NCBI RefSeq assembly: GCF_000472665.1
Contig: NZ_AXAC01000003.1
Span: 62,001 to 126,000 of the forward strand
DNA: 64,000 nucleotides
Source: Acetobacterium malicum subsp. dehalogenans DSM 11527
GTDB lineage: Bacteria; Bacillota; Clostridia; Eubacteriales; Eubacteriaceae
Direction of reading: 5' to 3'
Part shown: in pieces, positions 44,023-52,840 of the stretch
Layout: each line of letters opens with the position of its first letter
Position numbering within the stretch: the first letter of the stretch is position 1
The notes under the pieces: model-generated
The model's database searches: none
What the model was told of the DNA's origin: nothing
Seen by the model: the letters and a program-made list of their open reading frames with translations, nothing else
Position numbers and translations under genes: made by a program

Positions 44023-44919
44023 TTATAGGTCCCCTCCATTCATCGATTTTTTAATCGGTCGGAGATAGGTTTTAAAGACCGGTAATGACAGCGCAATGGC
44101 CACGGTAATCGCCGTGAACAATTTCAAGTCGTTGGCCGGCATCCCCATTTTCAATACCAGTGCGATGATAATACGATAGGTAATGGCACCGAGAACTAAT
44201 GAAATCAGGCAATTGAAAAAATTACGGGTCCCAAAAATAACTTCACCAATAATAACCGAGGCTAAACCGATAACGATTGAACCGATTCCCATCTGAATAT
44301 CAGCAAAGCTCTGGCTCTGGGCGATTAACGACCCGGAGAGAGCAACCAGACCATTGCTGATGACCAAACCGAGAATAATCATATTATTGGTGTTGATCCC
44401 CTGAGCCCGGGCCATTTGCGGGTTGTTACCGGTAGCCCGGATCGCACAGCCGATTTCGGTTCCGAAAAACCAGTATAAAAGACCAACTATCGCCATTACA
44501 CTGATAAAGCCAAAAAGCATGACCGAATATGTTGGGCTTAATCCCAGGTTCTCCATGGGGGTGAAGACAGTATCAATCCGTAACAGTGACAGGTTGGCCT
44601 TCCCCATGATCCGCAGATTGACCGAATAAAGCGCGATCATTGTTAAAATACCGGCCAGTAACGCGGGTATTTTTAGTTTTGTATGAAGAATTCCAGTGAC
44701 CAGTCCGGCCAGCATCCCGCCGACAAAGGCTAAACATGTGGCGACGAAAGGATTCATCCCATTAAAAATTGAAAAAGCTGCGATGGCAGCTCCCATTGCA
44801 ATACTTCCTTCTACTGTTAAATCAGCAATATCGAGTATTCGGTAGGTGATATAAACGCCGATCGTCATGATCGCCCATAGCAGACCCAGCGATATTGCAC
44901 CTAATATAATCTCAAACAT
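44023..44919 (-). CDS. ABC transporter permease (TrpY-like, branched-chain type fold)
   Basis: Membrane channel of the same importer: about eight hydrophobic segments, LivH-like pattern, with IADLTVEGSIAMGAA near the N-terminus and GCAIRATGNNPQMARAQGIN (EAA-like loop) near residue 155. 298 residues. Its stop is adjacent to the ATPase start (no gap). A strong hairpin lies between it and the receptor gene. Confidence 0.88.
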   Translation of the reverse strand: MFEIILGAISLGLLWAIMTIGVYITYRILDIADLTVEGSIAMGAAIAAFSIFNGMNPFVATCLAFVGGMLAGLVTGILHTKLKIPALLAGILTMIALYSVNLRIMGKANLSLLRIDTVFTPMENLGLSPTYSVMLFGFISVMAIVGLLYWFFGTEIGCAIRATGNNPQMARAQGINTNNMIILGLVISNGLVALSGSLIAQSQSFADIQMGIGSIVIGLASVIIGEVIFGTRNFFNCLISLVLGAITYRIIIALVLKMGMPANDLKLFTAITVAIALSLPVFKTYLRPIKKSMNGGDL

Positions 44920-44966
44920 TATTCTGCCTCACTTTTTATCTATTGATTATCTTGATTAATAATTAT

Positions 44967-44999
44967 AGCAAGCAGTAATGGTGTTCATTACTGCTTGCT
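44967..44999 (-). other. Intercistronic hairpin after the binding-protein gene
   Basis: Perfect 14-bp stem AGCAAGCAGTAATG / CATTACTGCTTGCT (44967-44980, 44986-44999) with no long T-run. A candidate 3' mRNA stabiliser or weak terminator that lets the receptor be made in excess over the channel, as in many binding-protein operons. Confidence 0.7.
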
Positions 45000-45021
45000 A
45001 AATCGTTTTTATTTAAATCTT

Positions 45022-46014
45022 TTATTTTGCGGTAATAACATATTGCTGAAGATCAGCGGGAATGGTTAAACCAATTTCCTGAGCGACGGCACCATTGATC
45101 GCATACTCAAATTTAGTTGCGGATTCGATTGGCATGGTTGCTGGTTCGGCTTCGCCTTTAAGAATTTTTACGGCCATTAAACCCGTCTGGTAACCCAGGT
45201 CTGAGTAGCTGATTCCCAGGGTAGCTAATCCACCGGATTCAACCATCCCGGATTCACCGCAGATTACCGGTGTTTTTGACTGGGAGGTAATGCTTTGAAC
45301 CTGAGGCATAGCTGAGGCAAAGACATTATCGGTGGGAATGTAAATGGCATCACATTGGCTGACAATCGATTGAGTCGCTTGTTGAACATCATTTGAATTG
45401 GTAACTGTTACTTCCACATATTTCAGCCCCAGTTTTTCAATCGCTTCTTTGGCAATTTTAGCCTGGATTACTGAATTATCTTCGCTGGAAGTGTAAAGAA
45501 CTCCAACTGTTTTGGCAGTCGGCACCAGTTTTACCAGCAGGTCAATTTGCTCCTTAATTGGGTTCATATCGGTTGTTCCGCTGACATTTCCGCCCGGTGC
45601 TTCATTTGAAGTGACCAGTCGAGCGGCTTCATAATCGGTAATAGCAGTTCCCAAAATTGGGATTTCGGTCGTTTTACCAGCGATGGCCTGAGCCGCCGGG
45701 GTCGCAATGGCTAGAACCATATCAACCTTGTTGCTGACAAAACGGTCACTGATGGTTGATAAATTACTTTGATCACCCTGGGCATTTTGGACATCAATGG
45801 TAATATTGTCGCCATCGGTATAACCATTGTCGGCCAGTGCGGTAACAAAGCCTTCTCGAGCCGCGTCCAGGGCGACATGATCGACGTATTGAACAATCCC
45901 GATAGTCGCTTCTTGACTTTCTTCTTTTGTGGCCGAGCTTGTGCATCCGGCGCCTAAGGCAACCATAGCTGCAACGAGCAGAACGGTCATTAATTTTCTT
46001 CCGTGTGTTTTCAT
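45022..46014 (-). CDS. ABC transporter substrate-binding lipoprotein (TrpX-like), probable tyrosine receptor
   Basis: 330 residues, ABC_sub_bind family. Signal peptide KLMTVLLVAAMVALGAGC with lipobox G-A-G-C (Cys 24). Mature part: ATIGIVQYVDHVALDAAREGF, DMVLAIATPAAQAIAG, LVPTAKTVGVLYTSSEDNS, CDAIYIPTDNVFASAMP. This family supplies the receptors of TrpXYZ transporters. The leader upstream has a UAC specifier, so tyrosine (or a Tyr precursor/peptide) is the best ligand guess. That assignment comes from the RNA, not from the protein itself. Confidence 0.85.
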   Translation of the reverse strand: MKTHGRKLMTVLLVAAMVALGAGCTSSATKEESQEATIGIVQYVDHVALDAAREGFVTALADNGYTDGDNITIDVQNAQGDQSNLSTISDRFVSNKVDMVLAIATPAAQAIAGKTTEIPILGTAITDYEAARLVTSNEAPGGNVSGTTDMNPIKEQIDLLVKLVPTAKTVGVLYTSSEDNSVIQAKIAKEAIEKLGLKYVEVTVTNSNDVQQATQSIVSQCDAIYIPTDNVFASAMPQVQSITSQSKTPVICGESGMVESGGLATLGISYSDLGYQTGLMAVKILKGEAEPATMPIESATKFEYAINGAVAQEIGLTIPADLQQYVITAK

Positions 46015-46102
46015 TTCTTTTCCTCCATTTTCATTTTTTATTCAATAAAACCTTTTCAGGTCGAATTGTTCGTACAGATTGCTGCTTTTTTTACCTTCAC
46101 GC

Positions 46103-46345
46103 AAAAAAAATTCGTCTCTGAATAACAGGGACGAATACAAATTCGCGGTACCACCTTGCCTTTGATGCTTACACATCACACTCTGCAAGCAACCTTAGTC
46201 ACTTAGCCATGATAACGGTTGGTATCCGGCCCAGCCTACCGGGCAAAGCCTTTCGGTGAGCAGCTCACAGGATGTATTCATAACGGGGTCCTGCTTTCTC
46301 ACACCAACCGAAAGCTCTCTGCAAAGATCATCCAATTATTACTTG
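46103..46345 (-). promoter_or_regulatory. T-box leader with tyrosine specifier upstream of an ABC transporter
   Basis: T-box core AAGGTGGTACCGCG at 46144-46157. The terminator hairpin CGTCCCTG / CAGAGACG with eight Ts is at 46103-46136. Stem I (AGAGAGC, GGTTGGTG and GTGAGCTGC motifs) contains GAATACATCCTG, placing codon TAC (Tyr) followed by A at 46274-46276. The stem III region has GTAGG...GCCGG. The 5' limit is set by the promoter at 46373-46401. Confidence 0.85.
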
Positions 46346-46372
46346 TTCCTGGTCATCACTTTATTGTTTTTT

Positions 46373-46401
46373 ATTATATTTATACGAGCCGAATTTGTCA
46401 A
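46373..46401 (-). promoter_or_regulatory. Promoter of the Tyr T-box transporter operon
   Basis: TTGACA (46396-46401), 17 bases, TATAAT (46373-46378) on the minus strand, just after thrS. It overlaps an inverted repeat (about 46382-46398 with 46410-46425) that may end thrS transcription. Confidence 0.8.
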
Positions 46402-46436
46402 CCATTATTGCAAATTCGACCCGTATTATTCCTGAT

Positions 46437-48353
46437 TTATTCCAGGGTCAATGATTTTGTCTTAATTTTTTCGATCAGTTTTTCTTTGAGATCGGCCAGA
46501 CTGATCAGGCCGGCATCGCCAGTATCGCGGATTCGCAGGGCTAGATCGCCGCCTTCAGCTTCTTTATCACCGACGACCAGCATATAAGGTACTTTTTGCA
46601 TCTGTGCTTCCCGAATCCGGTAGCCCAGTTTCTCATCCCGGATATCCACCGAGGCGCGAACGCCGATGGCGGTCAGTTCTTCGGCAATACCTTTGGCAAA
46701 ATCGTGATGAGCATCCGCCACCGGAATGATCATTACCTGAACCGGTGCCAGCCAAACCGGGAATTTTCCGGCAAAGTGCTCAATCAGGATCCCGAAGAAG
46801 CGTTCGATACTACCTAAAATGGTGCGGTGAACAATAACCGGACGGTGTTTTTCGCCGTCTGAGCCAATATAGTTCAGGTCAAAGCGTTCCGGCATCTGGA
46901 AATCCAGCTGAATCGTCCCACATTGCCAGGTCCGACCGAGACTATCCTCCAGATGGAAGTCGATTTTAGGACCGTAGAAAGCCCCATCACCAGGGTTTAA
47001 ACGATAGTCAATCCCTTTTTTCTCCAGCGCTTTACGCAAGGCCTCGGTGGCGATTTCCCAAACCTCATCCGAGCCAATAGCTTTATCTGGTTTGGTTGAT
47101 AATTCAACCTTGTAGTTAAACCCAAAGACCCGGTAAACATCATCGGCAAGATCGATGACCTTGATGACTTCGGCTTCAATCTGATCTGGAGTCATAAAGA
47201 TATGGGCATCATCCTGAGTAAAGTTTCGCACCCGCATCAGGCCGTGGAGGGCACCATGCAGCTCATGACGATGGACCAGACCAAGCTCGGCCATTTTTAA
47301 CGGCAGGTCCCGGTAAGAGTGGCCTTTTCGTTTATAAACGAGCATACCACCCGGGCAGTTCATTGGTTTAACGGCATAGGAGGCTTCATCAATTTCGGTG
47401 AAATACATATTCTCTTTGTAATGATCCCAGTGACCGGATCGTTTCCACAGCTCAGCATTGAGGATAATTGGGGTTTTAATTTCCTGGTAGCCCCGCAGTT
47501 GATGGATCTGGCGCCAGAAATTTTCCAGTTCGTTGCGAATAATCATGCCTTTGGGATGGAAAAATGGGAACCCCGGACCTTCTTCCTGGAGCGAGAAAAG
47601 ATCCAGCTCTTTTCCCAACTTACGGTGATCGCGTTTTTTGGCTTCTTCCAGCCGGGTCAGATAGGCTTCCAATTCGCTTTTTTTAGGGAAGGTAATGCCG
47701 TAGATCCGCTGTAGCATCTTATTTTTTTCATCACCGCGCCAATAAGCACCGGCCAGACTTAACAATTTAACCGCTTTAATCCCGCTGAGGTTTTGAATAT
47801 GAGGACCAGCGCAAAGGTCGGAGAACTCACCCTGGGAATAAAAGCTGATGATGGCGTCTTCCGGCAGGTTTTCGATCAGTTCGGCTTTGTAAATCTCGCC
47901 TTCAGCATTCACTTTGGCCAGAGCCTCGTTGCGGCTTAGTTCATAGCGATCGATGGCCAATCCTTCTTTGACTATTTTGGCCATTTCTTTCTCAATTTTT
48001 TCCATGATTTCCGGAGTGATTATCACATCCACATCGATATCATAGTAAAAACCATTGTCGATCGCCGGTCCAATCGCCAGTTTTGCTTGTGGATAAAGGC
48101 GCTTGACTGCCTGGGCCAGCAGATGGGAACCGGTATGCCAGAAGGCATGCTTGCCGCCTTCGTCTTCGAATTTCAACAGATTGAGGGTGGCATCTTCATT
48201 AATTGGTTGGCGGATATCGACAACCTCACCGTTAAGTTCTCCCGCCATGGTATTTTTAGCTAAACCGGGGCTGATATCATTGGCAACTTCAAGAACAGTG
48301 ATTCCGGGTTCATAAGTCTTTATGGATCCGTCTTTTAACGTAATAGTAATCAT
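46437..48353 (-). CDS. thrS: Threonyl-tRNA synthetase
   Basis: 638 residues with the full set: TGS domain (1-61), editing domain with HTGSHLLAQAVKRLYP (H-x-x-x-H near 74) and the distal Cys/His of CAGPHIQNLSG. Class II core follows with KPMNCPGGM (zinc Cys near 333), ELGLVHRHELHGALHGLMRVR, and HRTILGSIERFFGILIEH (motif 3). The anticodon domain begins at about 535 (PVWLAPVQVMIIPV). Controlled by its own Thr T-box. The start ATG follows AAGGAG. Confidence 0.97.
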   Translation of the reverse strand: MITITLKDGSIKTYEPGITVLEVANDISPGLAKNTMAGELNGEVVDIRQPINEDATLNLLKFEDEGGKHAFWHTGSHLLAQAVKRLYPQAKLAIGPAIDNGFYYDIDVDVIITPEIMEKIEKEMAKIVKEGLAIDRYELSRNEALAKVNAEGEIYKAELIENLPEDAIISFYSQGEFSDLCAGPHIQNLSGIKAVKLLSLAGAYWRGDEKNKMLQRIYGITFPKKSELEAYLTRLEEAKKRDHRKLGKELDLFSLQEEGPGFPFFHPKGMIIRNELENFWRQIHQLRGYQEIKTPIILNAELWKRSGHWDHYKENMYFTEIDEASYAVKPMNCPGGMLVYKRKGHSYRDLPLKMAELGLVHRHELHGALHGLMRVRNFTQDDAHIFMTPDQIEAEVIKVIDLADDVYRVFGFNYKVELSTKPDKAIGSDEVWEIATEALRKALEKKGIDYRLNPGDGAFYGPKIDFHLEDSLGRTWQCGTIQLDFQMPERFDLNYIGSDGEKHRPVIVHRTILGSIERFFGILIEHFAGKFPVWLAPVQVMIIPVADAHHDFAKGIAEELTAIGVRASVDIRDEKLGYRIREAQMQKVPYMLVVGDKEAEGGDLALRIRDTGDAGLISLADLKEKLIEKIKTKSLTLE

Positions 48354-48430
48354 AATTTTCTCCTTTTTCTTTGGCGTTTATTGAAAAACAGGGTATTTTT
48401 TAGCGACCGCTGTTTAAAAACACTTATTTT

Positions 48431-48715
48431 AAAAACAAAAAAGCCCCTTTGTCAAACAAAGGGACGTATCAACGCGGTTCCACCCAATTTGATTCACTTG
48501 CGTGAATCCACTTAAGTTCTGAATAACGGTCAGCTCCGAAAAACCCTACTATAAAAGAAAGTGCCAGCAGGTGCATAACGCGACTTTCCAATCAATTTCA
48601 GGTTTACGACTCCAAGGTGGTTTTCAATTATCTGCAGTATAGGCAATTACAGCCAGGTTGCCTACTCTCTGAAACGTATGGATAACTTACTCGTCCTTAT
48701 CAGCGTCTTTTTTTA
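48431..48715 (-). promoter_or_regulatory. T-box leader with threonine specifier, controlling thrS
   Basis: T-box core TGGGTGGAACCGCG at 48473-48486. The terminator GTCCCTTTGTTTGACAAAGG with a T-run is at 48431-48464. In stem I, GAAAACCACCTTGGAG places ACC (Thr) followed by A at 48619-48621. AGAGAG starts stem I near 48671. Confidence 0.9.
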
Positions 48716-48730
48716 TTTTTATTGCTTATC

Positions 48731-48759
48731 AGTATAACCTTTATCTAACCAGGAATCAA
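48731..48759 (-). promoter_or_regulatory. Promoter of the thrS leader
   Basis: TTGATT (48754-48759), 17 bases, TATACT (48731-48736) on the minus strand. Confidence 0.65.
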
Positions 48760-48782
48760 TACTTTTCAGCAAATTTAATATT

Positions 48783-50489
48783 TTATTGAATGATAATGCG
48801 CGAGCCCGCTGCCGAAAATACCATTAATCCCGGTTTGTCTGCGGGTGATAAAGCAGTTCCTGAGAGCCGACTGAGAAAGGCCGCCGAAAAATACTGAAAT
48901 TTGACCCGGGTGTAGATTTTTTTCGGTGCCAGATCAATAAATTCACTCAGATACGTTTCAATGTTCTGGGAGTCTTTTAAAAACTCAAAAATCCATTCTT
49001 TATCAGGGCTGGTATCGCCCATGCCGGCTGGCAGTCGGAGATTCTGGGTGAGGAAATCAAATTTAAGCCATTCCCCGATCAGCTGGAATTCTTGATGATC
49101 CTTGAAAAAGTCCTCGAGGATCCCGAAGAGCTGTTCCTTTGATTTGCCCACATCATAATAACCCTGGCGGTCCCAATAATGGGAAAAGGCTTCAAAAAAA
49201 TCAAAGGGGGTGTCATAAATCCGGGCTGCCAAAATAAAAGCCAGACTATCTTTGAAGGTGCCGCTATTGTAGTAACGGTCCACCAACATTTCAATTTGCC
49301 GCAATTGATAGAGTTCTTCAGCGCTGATGTACTTATTTGAAATAATTTCATAGGGCGGAAAACTGGCATACTGATAATTATGGCTATCCGCTTCTTCGCG
49401 AATCCGGGTCCCTTTCAGACATTTCAGGAAACCCAGCTGTAGCATATCCGGCTCAAGGGCAATCACCCGATTAAAGGATTCTTTGAAAACCGCATAGGTT
49501 TCATAAGGTAAGCCGGCAATCAGATCCAGATGAATATGAATGTTCTGCTGAGCCAACAGTTTTATTACGTGTTCTGCGGTTCTGGTCACACTGATTTTTC
49601 GGCCAATCGCCGAGAGTGTCGCCGGGGCGGTGCTCTGGACGCCGATTTCAAACTGGATCAATCCCGGCGGTGCTGTGGCAAGCAGCGCAATCATCTCATC
49701 GTCGATCAGGTCGCCGGTCATTTCAAAGTGGAAATTAGTATCGCCGCCCTGTTTAATCAGATAGAAAAATATTGCTTTAGCCCGGTCCAGGTTGCAGTTA
49801 AAAGTCCGGTCGACCAGTTTAACCTGCTTGACACCAGCCTGAATAAAGAAATCCAGTTCCGCAAAAACCCGGTCCAGACTCAACATATTCAATCCCTGTT
49901 TAGCCGAGGAAAGACAATACGAACAGGAAAATGGGCAGCCCCGCATGGTTTCATAATAAATGATTTTATGATCAAGACTGTCCATATCAATATTTAAATA
50001 GGGAAAAACGAATTGGTTTAATGAGACCGGTTCAGCATCGGGATTTTCGCTCAGTTCCCCGGCGCGGCTGCGATAACAGAGACCGGGAATGGTCCTTAAG
50101 TCATCCGGATCATCGTTTGCCAGTAATGCTCTTAGCTTGGCTTCCCCTTCGCCCTGGATAATGAGATCGCAAAAAGGGTGGGCTTTCATCAGTGCCAAGC
50201 CATCAAAACTGACCTCCGGTCCACCCCAAATAATCTGCACCTGGGGCCGGGCTTTTTTAAGGACTTCGGCCAACTTAAGGACAAGCTCCATATTCCAGAT
50301 ATAACACGAAAAACCAATCCGTTTGGTATTCAGATCCAGCAACAGCTTGATGATCCGATGAAGCGGATCGTTGATCGACATTTCCAGAATTTCGACATCA
50401 AAATCCGGCAATTGCGCTTTTAATGAACGAACGGCCAGATTGGTATGGATGTATTTGGCATTGATGGCGACTAAAACAAGATCTTTCAC
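48783..50489 (-). CDS. B12-binding radical SAM protein with DUF4080
   Basis: 568 residues. N-terminal cobalamin-binding Rossmann-like domain (1-150: LVLVAINAKYIHTNLAVRSL, QIIWGGPEVSFDG, DLIIQGEGEAKL). The radical SAM core has C-x3-C-x2-C in RGCPFSCSYCLSS (C185, C189, C192), and the C-terminal DUF4080 begins near 370. Such proteins are common in anaerobic Firmicutes; I know of no assigned reaction. ATG after TGGAGGT. The ychF gene lies downstream? No: ychF reads in the same direction upstream, 50 bases away, so cotranscription is possible. Confidence 0.85.
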   Translation of the reverse strand: MKDLVLVAINAKYIHTNLAVRSLKAQLPDFDVEILEMSINDPLHRIIKLLLDLNTKRIGFSCYIWNMELVLKLAEVLKKARPQVQIIWGGPEVSFDGLALMKAHPFCDLIIQGEGEAKLRALLANDDPDDLRTIPGLCYRSRAGELSENPDAEPVSLNQFVFPYLNIDMDSLDHKIIYYETMRGCPFSCSYCLSSAKQGLNMLSLDRVFAELDFFIQAGVKQVKLVDRTFNCNLDRAKAIFFYLIKQGGDTNFHFEMTGDLIDDEMIALLATAPPGLIQFEIGVQSTAPATLSAIGRKISVTRTAEHVIKLLAQQNIHIHLDLIAGLPYETYAVFKESFNRVIALEPDMLQLGFLKCLKGTRIREEADSHNYQYASFPPYEIISNKYISAEELYQLRQIEMLVDRYYNSGTFKDSLAFILAARIYDTPFDFFEAFSHYWDRQGYYDVGKSKEQLFGILEDFFKDHQEFQLIGEWLKFDFLTQNLRLPAGMGDTSPDKEWIFEFLKDSQNIETYLSEFIDLAPKKIYTRVKFQYFSAAFLSRLSGTALSPADKPGLMVFSAAGSRIIIQ

Positions 50490-50540
50490 AGTAACCTCCA
50501 GGTAATTGGGTGGTGTCAGTTCATAACAGTTAATGAAAAA

Positions 50541-51638
50541 TTATACGTTAAACCGGAAAAAAGTAACATCGCCATCTTTCATGACATACTCTTTTCCCTC
50601 CACCCGGGTAACACCGCTTTCCTTGGCTTTCACTTCAGAACCGGCTTCAATCAGTTGATCAAAGCTGGTAATTTCAGCCCGAATAAATCCGCGCTCAATA
50701 TCACTATGGATCTTGCCGGCGGCCTGGGGCGCTTTGGTGCCTTCGATAACCGTCCAGGCCCGGATCTCCTGGGGACCGGCAGTTAAGAAAGTTATCAGAC
50801 CTAAGAGCTTATAGCCGGCCCGAATAACCTGATCCAACCCGGATGCTTCCAGACCCATGTCGGATAAGAACTCAGCTTTTTCCTCATCATCAAATTGAGC
50901 AATTTCTTCCTCAATTTTTGCCGATATTTTAATAATATCGATATGATTTCCGGAATGGTTTTCCAAAACAGTGGCTTTCAAGCGCGTTACCATATCATTA
51001 TCTTCATGAAGATCGTCTTCAGAAACATTGGCAATGTACAGGACTGGCTTAATGGATATCAGTTGATTGGTTTGAATGAACTCCCATTCGTCGGCAGTAA
51101 ACTCATCATCATTGGGCATCTTACCCGTCTCCAGAATTTCCCGCAGACGCATGGCTACTTCGATATTGGCTTTCTCCTGGGGGTTTGTTTTAGCCAGTTT
51201 TTTGTTCTTTTCAATCCGTCGATCGAGCATTTCGATATCTGAGAAAATCAGTTCCAGATTAATGGTTTCGAGATCGTCAATGGGATCGATTTTTCCTTCC
51301 ACATGGACAACGTTGTCATCTTCAAAACAACGGACAACATGAACAATGGCATCAACCTCGCGGATATGTGAAAGAAACTTGTTACCAAGACCCTCACCTT
51401 TGCTGGCGCCGCGCACGAGACCGGCGATATCGACAAATTCGATGGTGGTGGGAATCACTTTTTTCGAGTTATACATTTTTTCTAAAACCGCCAGGCGGGG
51501 ATCTGGTACCGTCACAACCCCGATATTGGGGTCAATGGTGCAAAATGGGTAATTGGCAGACTCTGCCCCAGCCTTGGTCAACGCATTGAATATGGTGCTT
51601 TTCCCGACGTTGGGTAAGCCAACGATTCCTATCTTCAT
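50541..51638 (-). CDS. ychF: Ribosome-associated ATPase YchF (OLA1 family)
   Basis: 365 residues. G domain with GLPNVGKS (about 6-13), DIAGLVRGASKGEGLG and the altered specificity motif NVSED in place of NKxD, which makes the family prefer ATP. Then a coiled-coil hairpin (130-190) and the C-terminal TGS domain (GPQEIRAWTVIEGTKAPQAAGKIHSDIERGFIRAEI). Implicated in stress and translation control in other bacteria. Confidence 0.96.
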   Translation of the reverse strand: MKIGIVGLPNVGKSTIFNALTKAGAESANYPFCTIDPNIGVVTVPDPRLAVLEKMYNSKKVIPTTIEFVDIAGLVRGASKGEGLGNKFLSHIREVDAIVHVVRCFEDDNVVHVEGKIDPIDDLETINLELIFSDIEMLDRRIEKNKKLAKTNPQEKANIEVAMRLREILETGKMPNDDEFTADEWEFIQTNQLISIKPVLYIANVSEDDLHEDNDMVTRLKATVLENHSGNHIDIIKISAKIEEEIAQFDDEEKAEFLSDMGLEASGLDQVIRAGYKLLGLITFLTAGPQEIRAWTVIEGTKAPQAAGKIHSDIERGFIRAEITSFDQLIEAGSEVKAKESGVTRVEGKEYVMKDGDVTFFRFNV

Positions 51639-51639
51639 A

Positions 51640-51885
51640 GTTACCTCTTTCTAATTTTCATATTAGATAATTGCGAAAGTATCGTGAACATTGTTCAATA
51701 TTTATCCCTTACGCAACTGTCACATTTTCTTATTAATGATATTTGTTAATTTGGTTCGAGTCCAAACATACGGGCTGGACTCAAAATTAATCCTGACATT
51801 TAAAAAGGTGGGTTTCCCTGGTCCCGAGGGATCAAGAAGTGCCACCATTTCGATTTGTTCAGAGATTGGTCTGACAGACAGCCGT
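51640..51885. other. Non-coding spacer with several inverted repeats, ychF to rsfS
   Basis: Contains GAGTCCA (51758-51764) / TGGACTC (51776-51782) and a larger imperfect hairpin between GGTGG at about 51807 and CCACC near 51845. Open frames here are short and do not resemble proteins. GGTTCGAGTCC at 51753-51763 mimics a tRNA T-arm, but no acceptor, D or anticodon arm accompanies it. Confidence 0.45.
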
Positions 51886-52230
51886 CTAGCGACTGACTGG
51901 GCTGTTTTTCCAAAGTTTTTCAAGGCTATAAAACTCGCGTTCCTCAGCATGGAAAATATGGATGATCACATCGTAATAATCCAATAAAATCCAACGGCCT
52001 TCGCGTTGGCCTTCGATGTTTTTAGGGAATATTTCTAATTCTTTGGCTTCATATTCAATATTGTCAGCGATGGCTTTGACCTGACGTTCAGAACTCCCGC
52101 TGGCAATAACAAAATAGTTGGCGATGGATGTCATTTCCGTTACATTAATGACCTCAATGTCGATCCCATTCTTGTCTTCAATCCACCCTTTTATTTTTTG
52201 TGCAAATTCTTCTGGATTAATAAAAATCAC
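51886..52230 (-). CDS. rsfS: Ribosomal silencing factor RsfS
   Basis: 114 residues; binds L14 and blocks subunit joining when nutrients are short. Signatures: KNGIDIEVINVTEMTSIANYFVIASGSSERQVKAIADNIE, then EGQREGRWILLDYYDVIIHIFHAEEREFYSLEKLW. Final gene of the obgE-yhbY-nadD-yqeK-rsfS run, 28 bases after yqeK. Confidence 0.95.
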   Translation of the reverse strand: MIFINPEEFAQKIKGWIEDKNGIDIEVINVTEMTSIANYFVIASGSSERQVKAIADNIEYEAKELEIFPKNIEGQREGRWILLDYYDVIIHIFHAEEREFYSLEKLWKNSPVSR

Positions 52231-52258
52231 TCACTTTCTTTTATAATTTTAAATTCTT

Positions 52259-52840
52259 TTATTTTAATTTCAGGTTTTTAGTTTTGATAATTAAATCATT
52301 TCGGGCATCGATGGTTCGCATGTGAAGCAAAGCACCGGTTTGAGCTACATGACAGATGCAGTTGGTCAGTGCCATAATGGTGGCCCCGTCCAGATCAGTT
52401 TCGGCTATTCCCCGAATGATCTCAACCCCTGGGAAGGAACGGTCTTGTTCAATATAATCAGCCAGATAGATGATCTTATCCAGGGTGCTCATATGCTGGC
52501 AACCGGTGGTATGACAACTAATGGCGTTTTGAATCGCGGCATCTGTGACGCCATAACGTTCTTTGGCCAGTACCGCGCCCACTGGGCCGTGTAGCAATTG
52601 AGGATCATTTTGACTGACCCGATCGATCTTGATCTGGTGCTGTTTGGCATAGTCCAGCTGCTGCCCATCGGTTAGATTCTTGGCACAGTCATGCAACAAC
52701 GCCGCCAGCCGGGCCTGCTCTGGATCACAGCCAAAGGTGCGGGCCAGTTTTTCAGCTGCTTCTATCACATTCATCGTGTGCCTAAACCGTTTTGGGGTTA
52801 GCCGTTTTTTTAAATCAGCTTCGATATCAGTCCAATTCAT
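52259..52840 (-). CDS. yqeK: HD-domain Ap4A hydrolase YqeK
   Basis: 193 residues, symmetrical bis(5'-nucleosyl)-tetraphosphatase. HD metal ligands: RFRHTMNVIEAAEKLA (H near 22), AALLHDCAKNLT (HD near 51-52), LHGPVGAVLA and ISCHTTG, then KIIYLADYIEQDR. The start MNWTDIEADL at 52840 overlaps the end of nadD by 14 bases. The frame is open further upstream, but that is nadD read in another phase. The nadD-yqeK pair is conserved in Firmicutes. Confidence 0.92.
   Translation of the reverse strand: MNWTDIEADLKKRLTPKRFRHTMNVIEAAEKLARTFGCDPEQARLAALLHDCAKNLTDGQQLDYAKQHQIKIDRVSQNDPQLLHGPVGAVLAKERYGVTDAAIQNAISCHTTGCQHMSTLDKIIYLADYIEQDRSFPGVEIIRGIAETDLDGATIMALTNCICHVAQTGALLHMRTIDARNDLIIKTKNLKLK

Noticed and set aside
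51740-51790. Possible tRNA gene suggested by TTTGG-TTCGAGT-CCAAA
   Set aside because: The T-arm-like hairpin has no matching acceptor strand, D-arm, anticodon arm or CCA around it.
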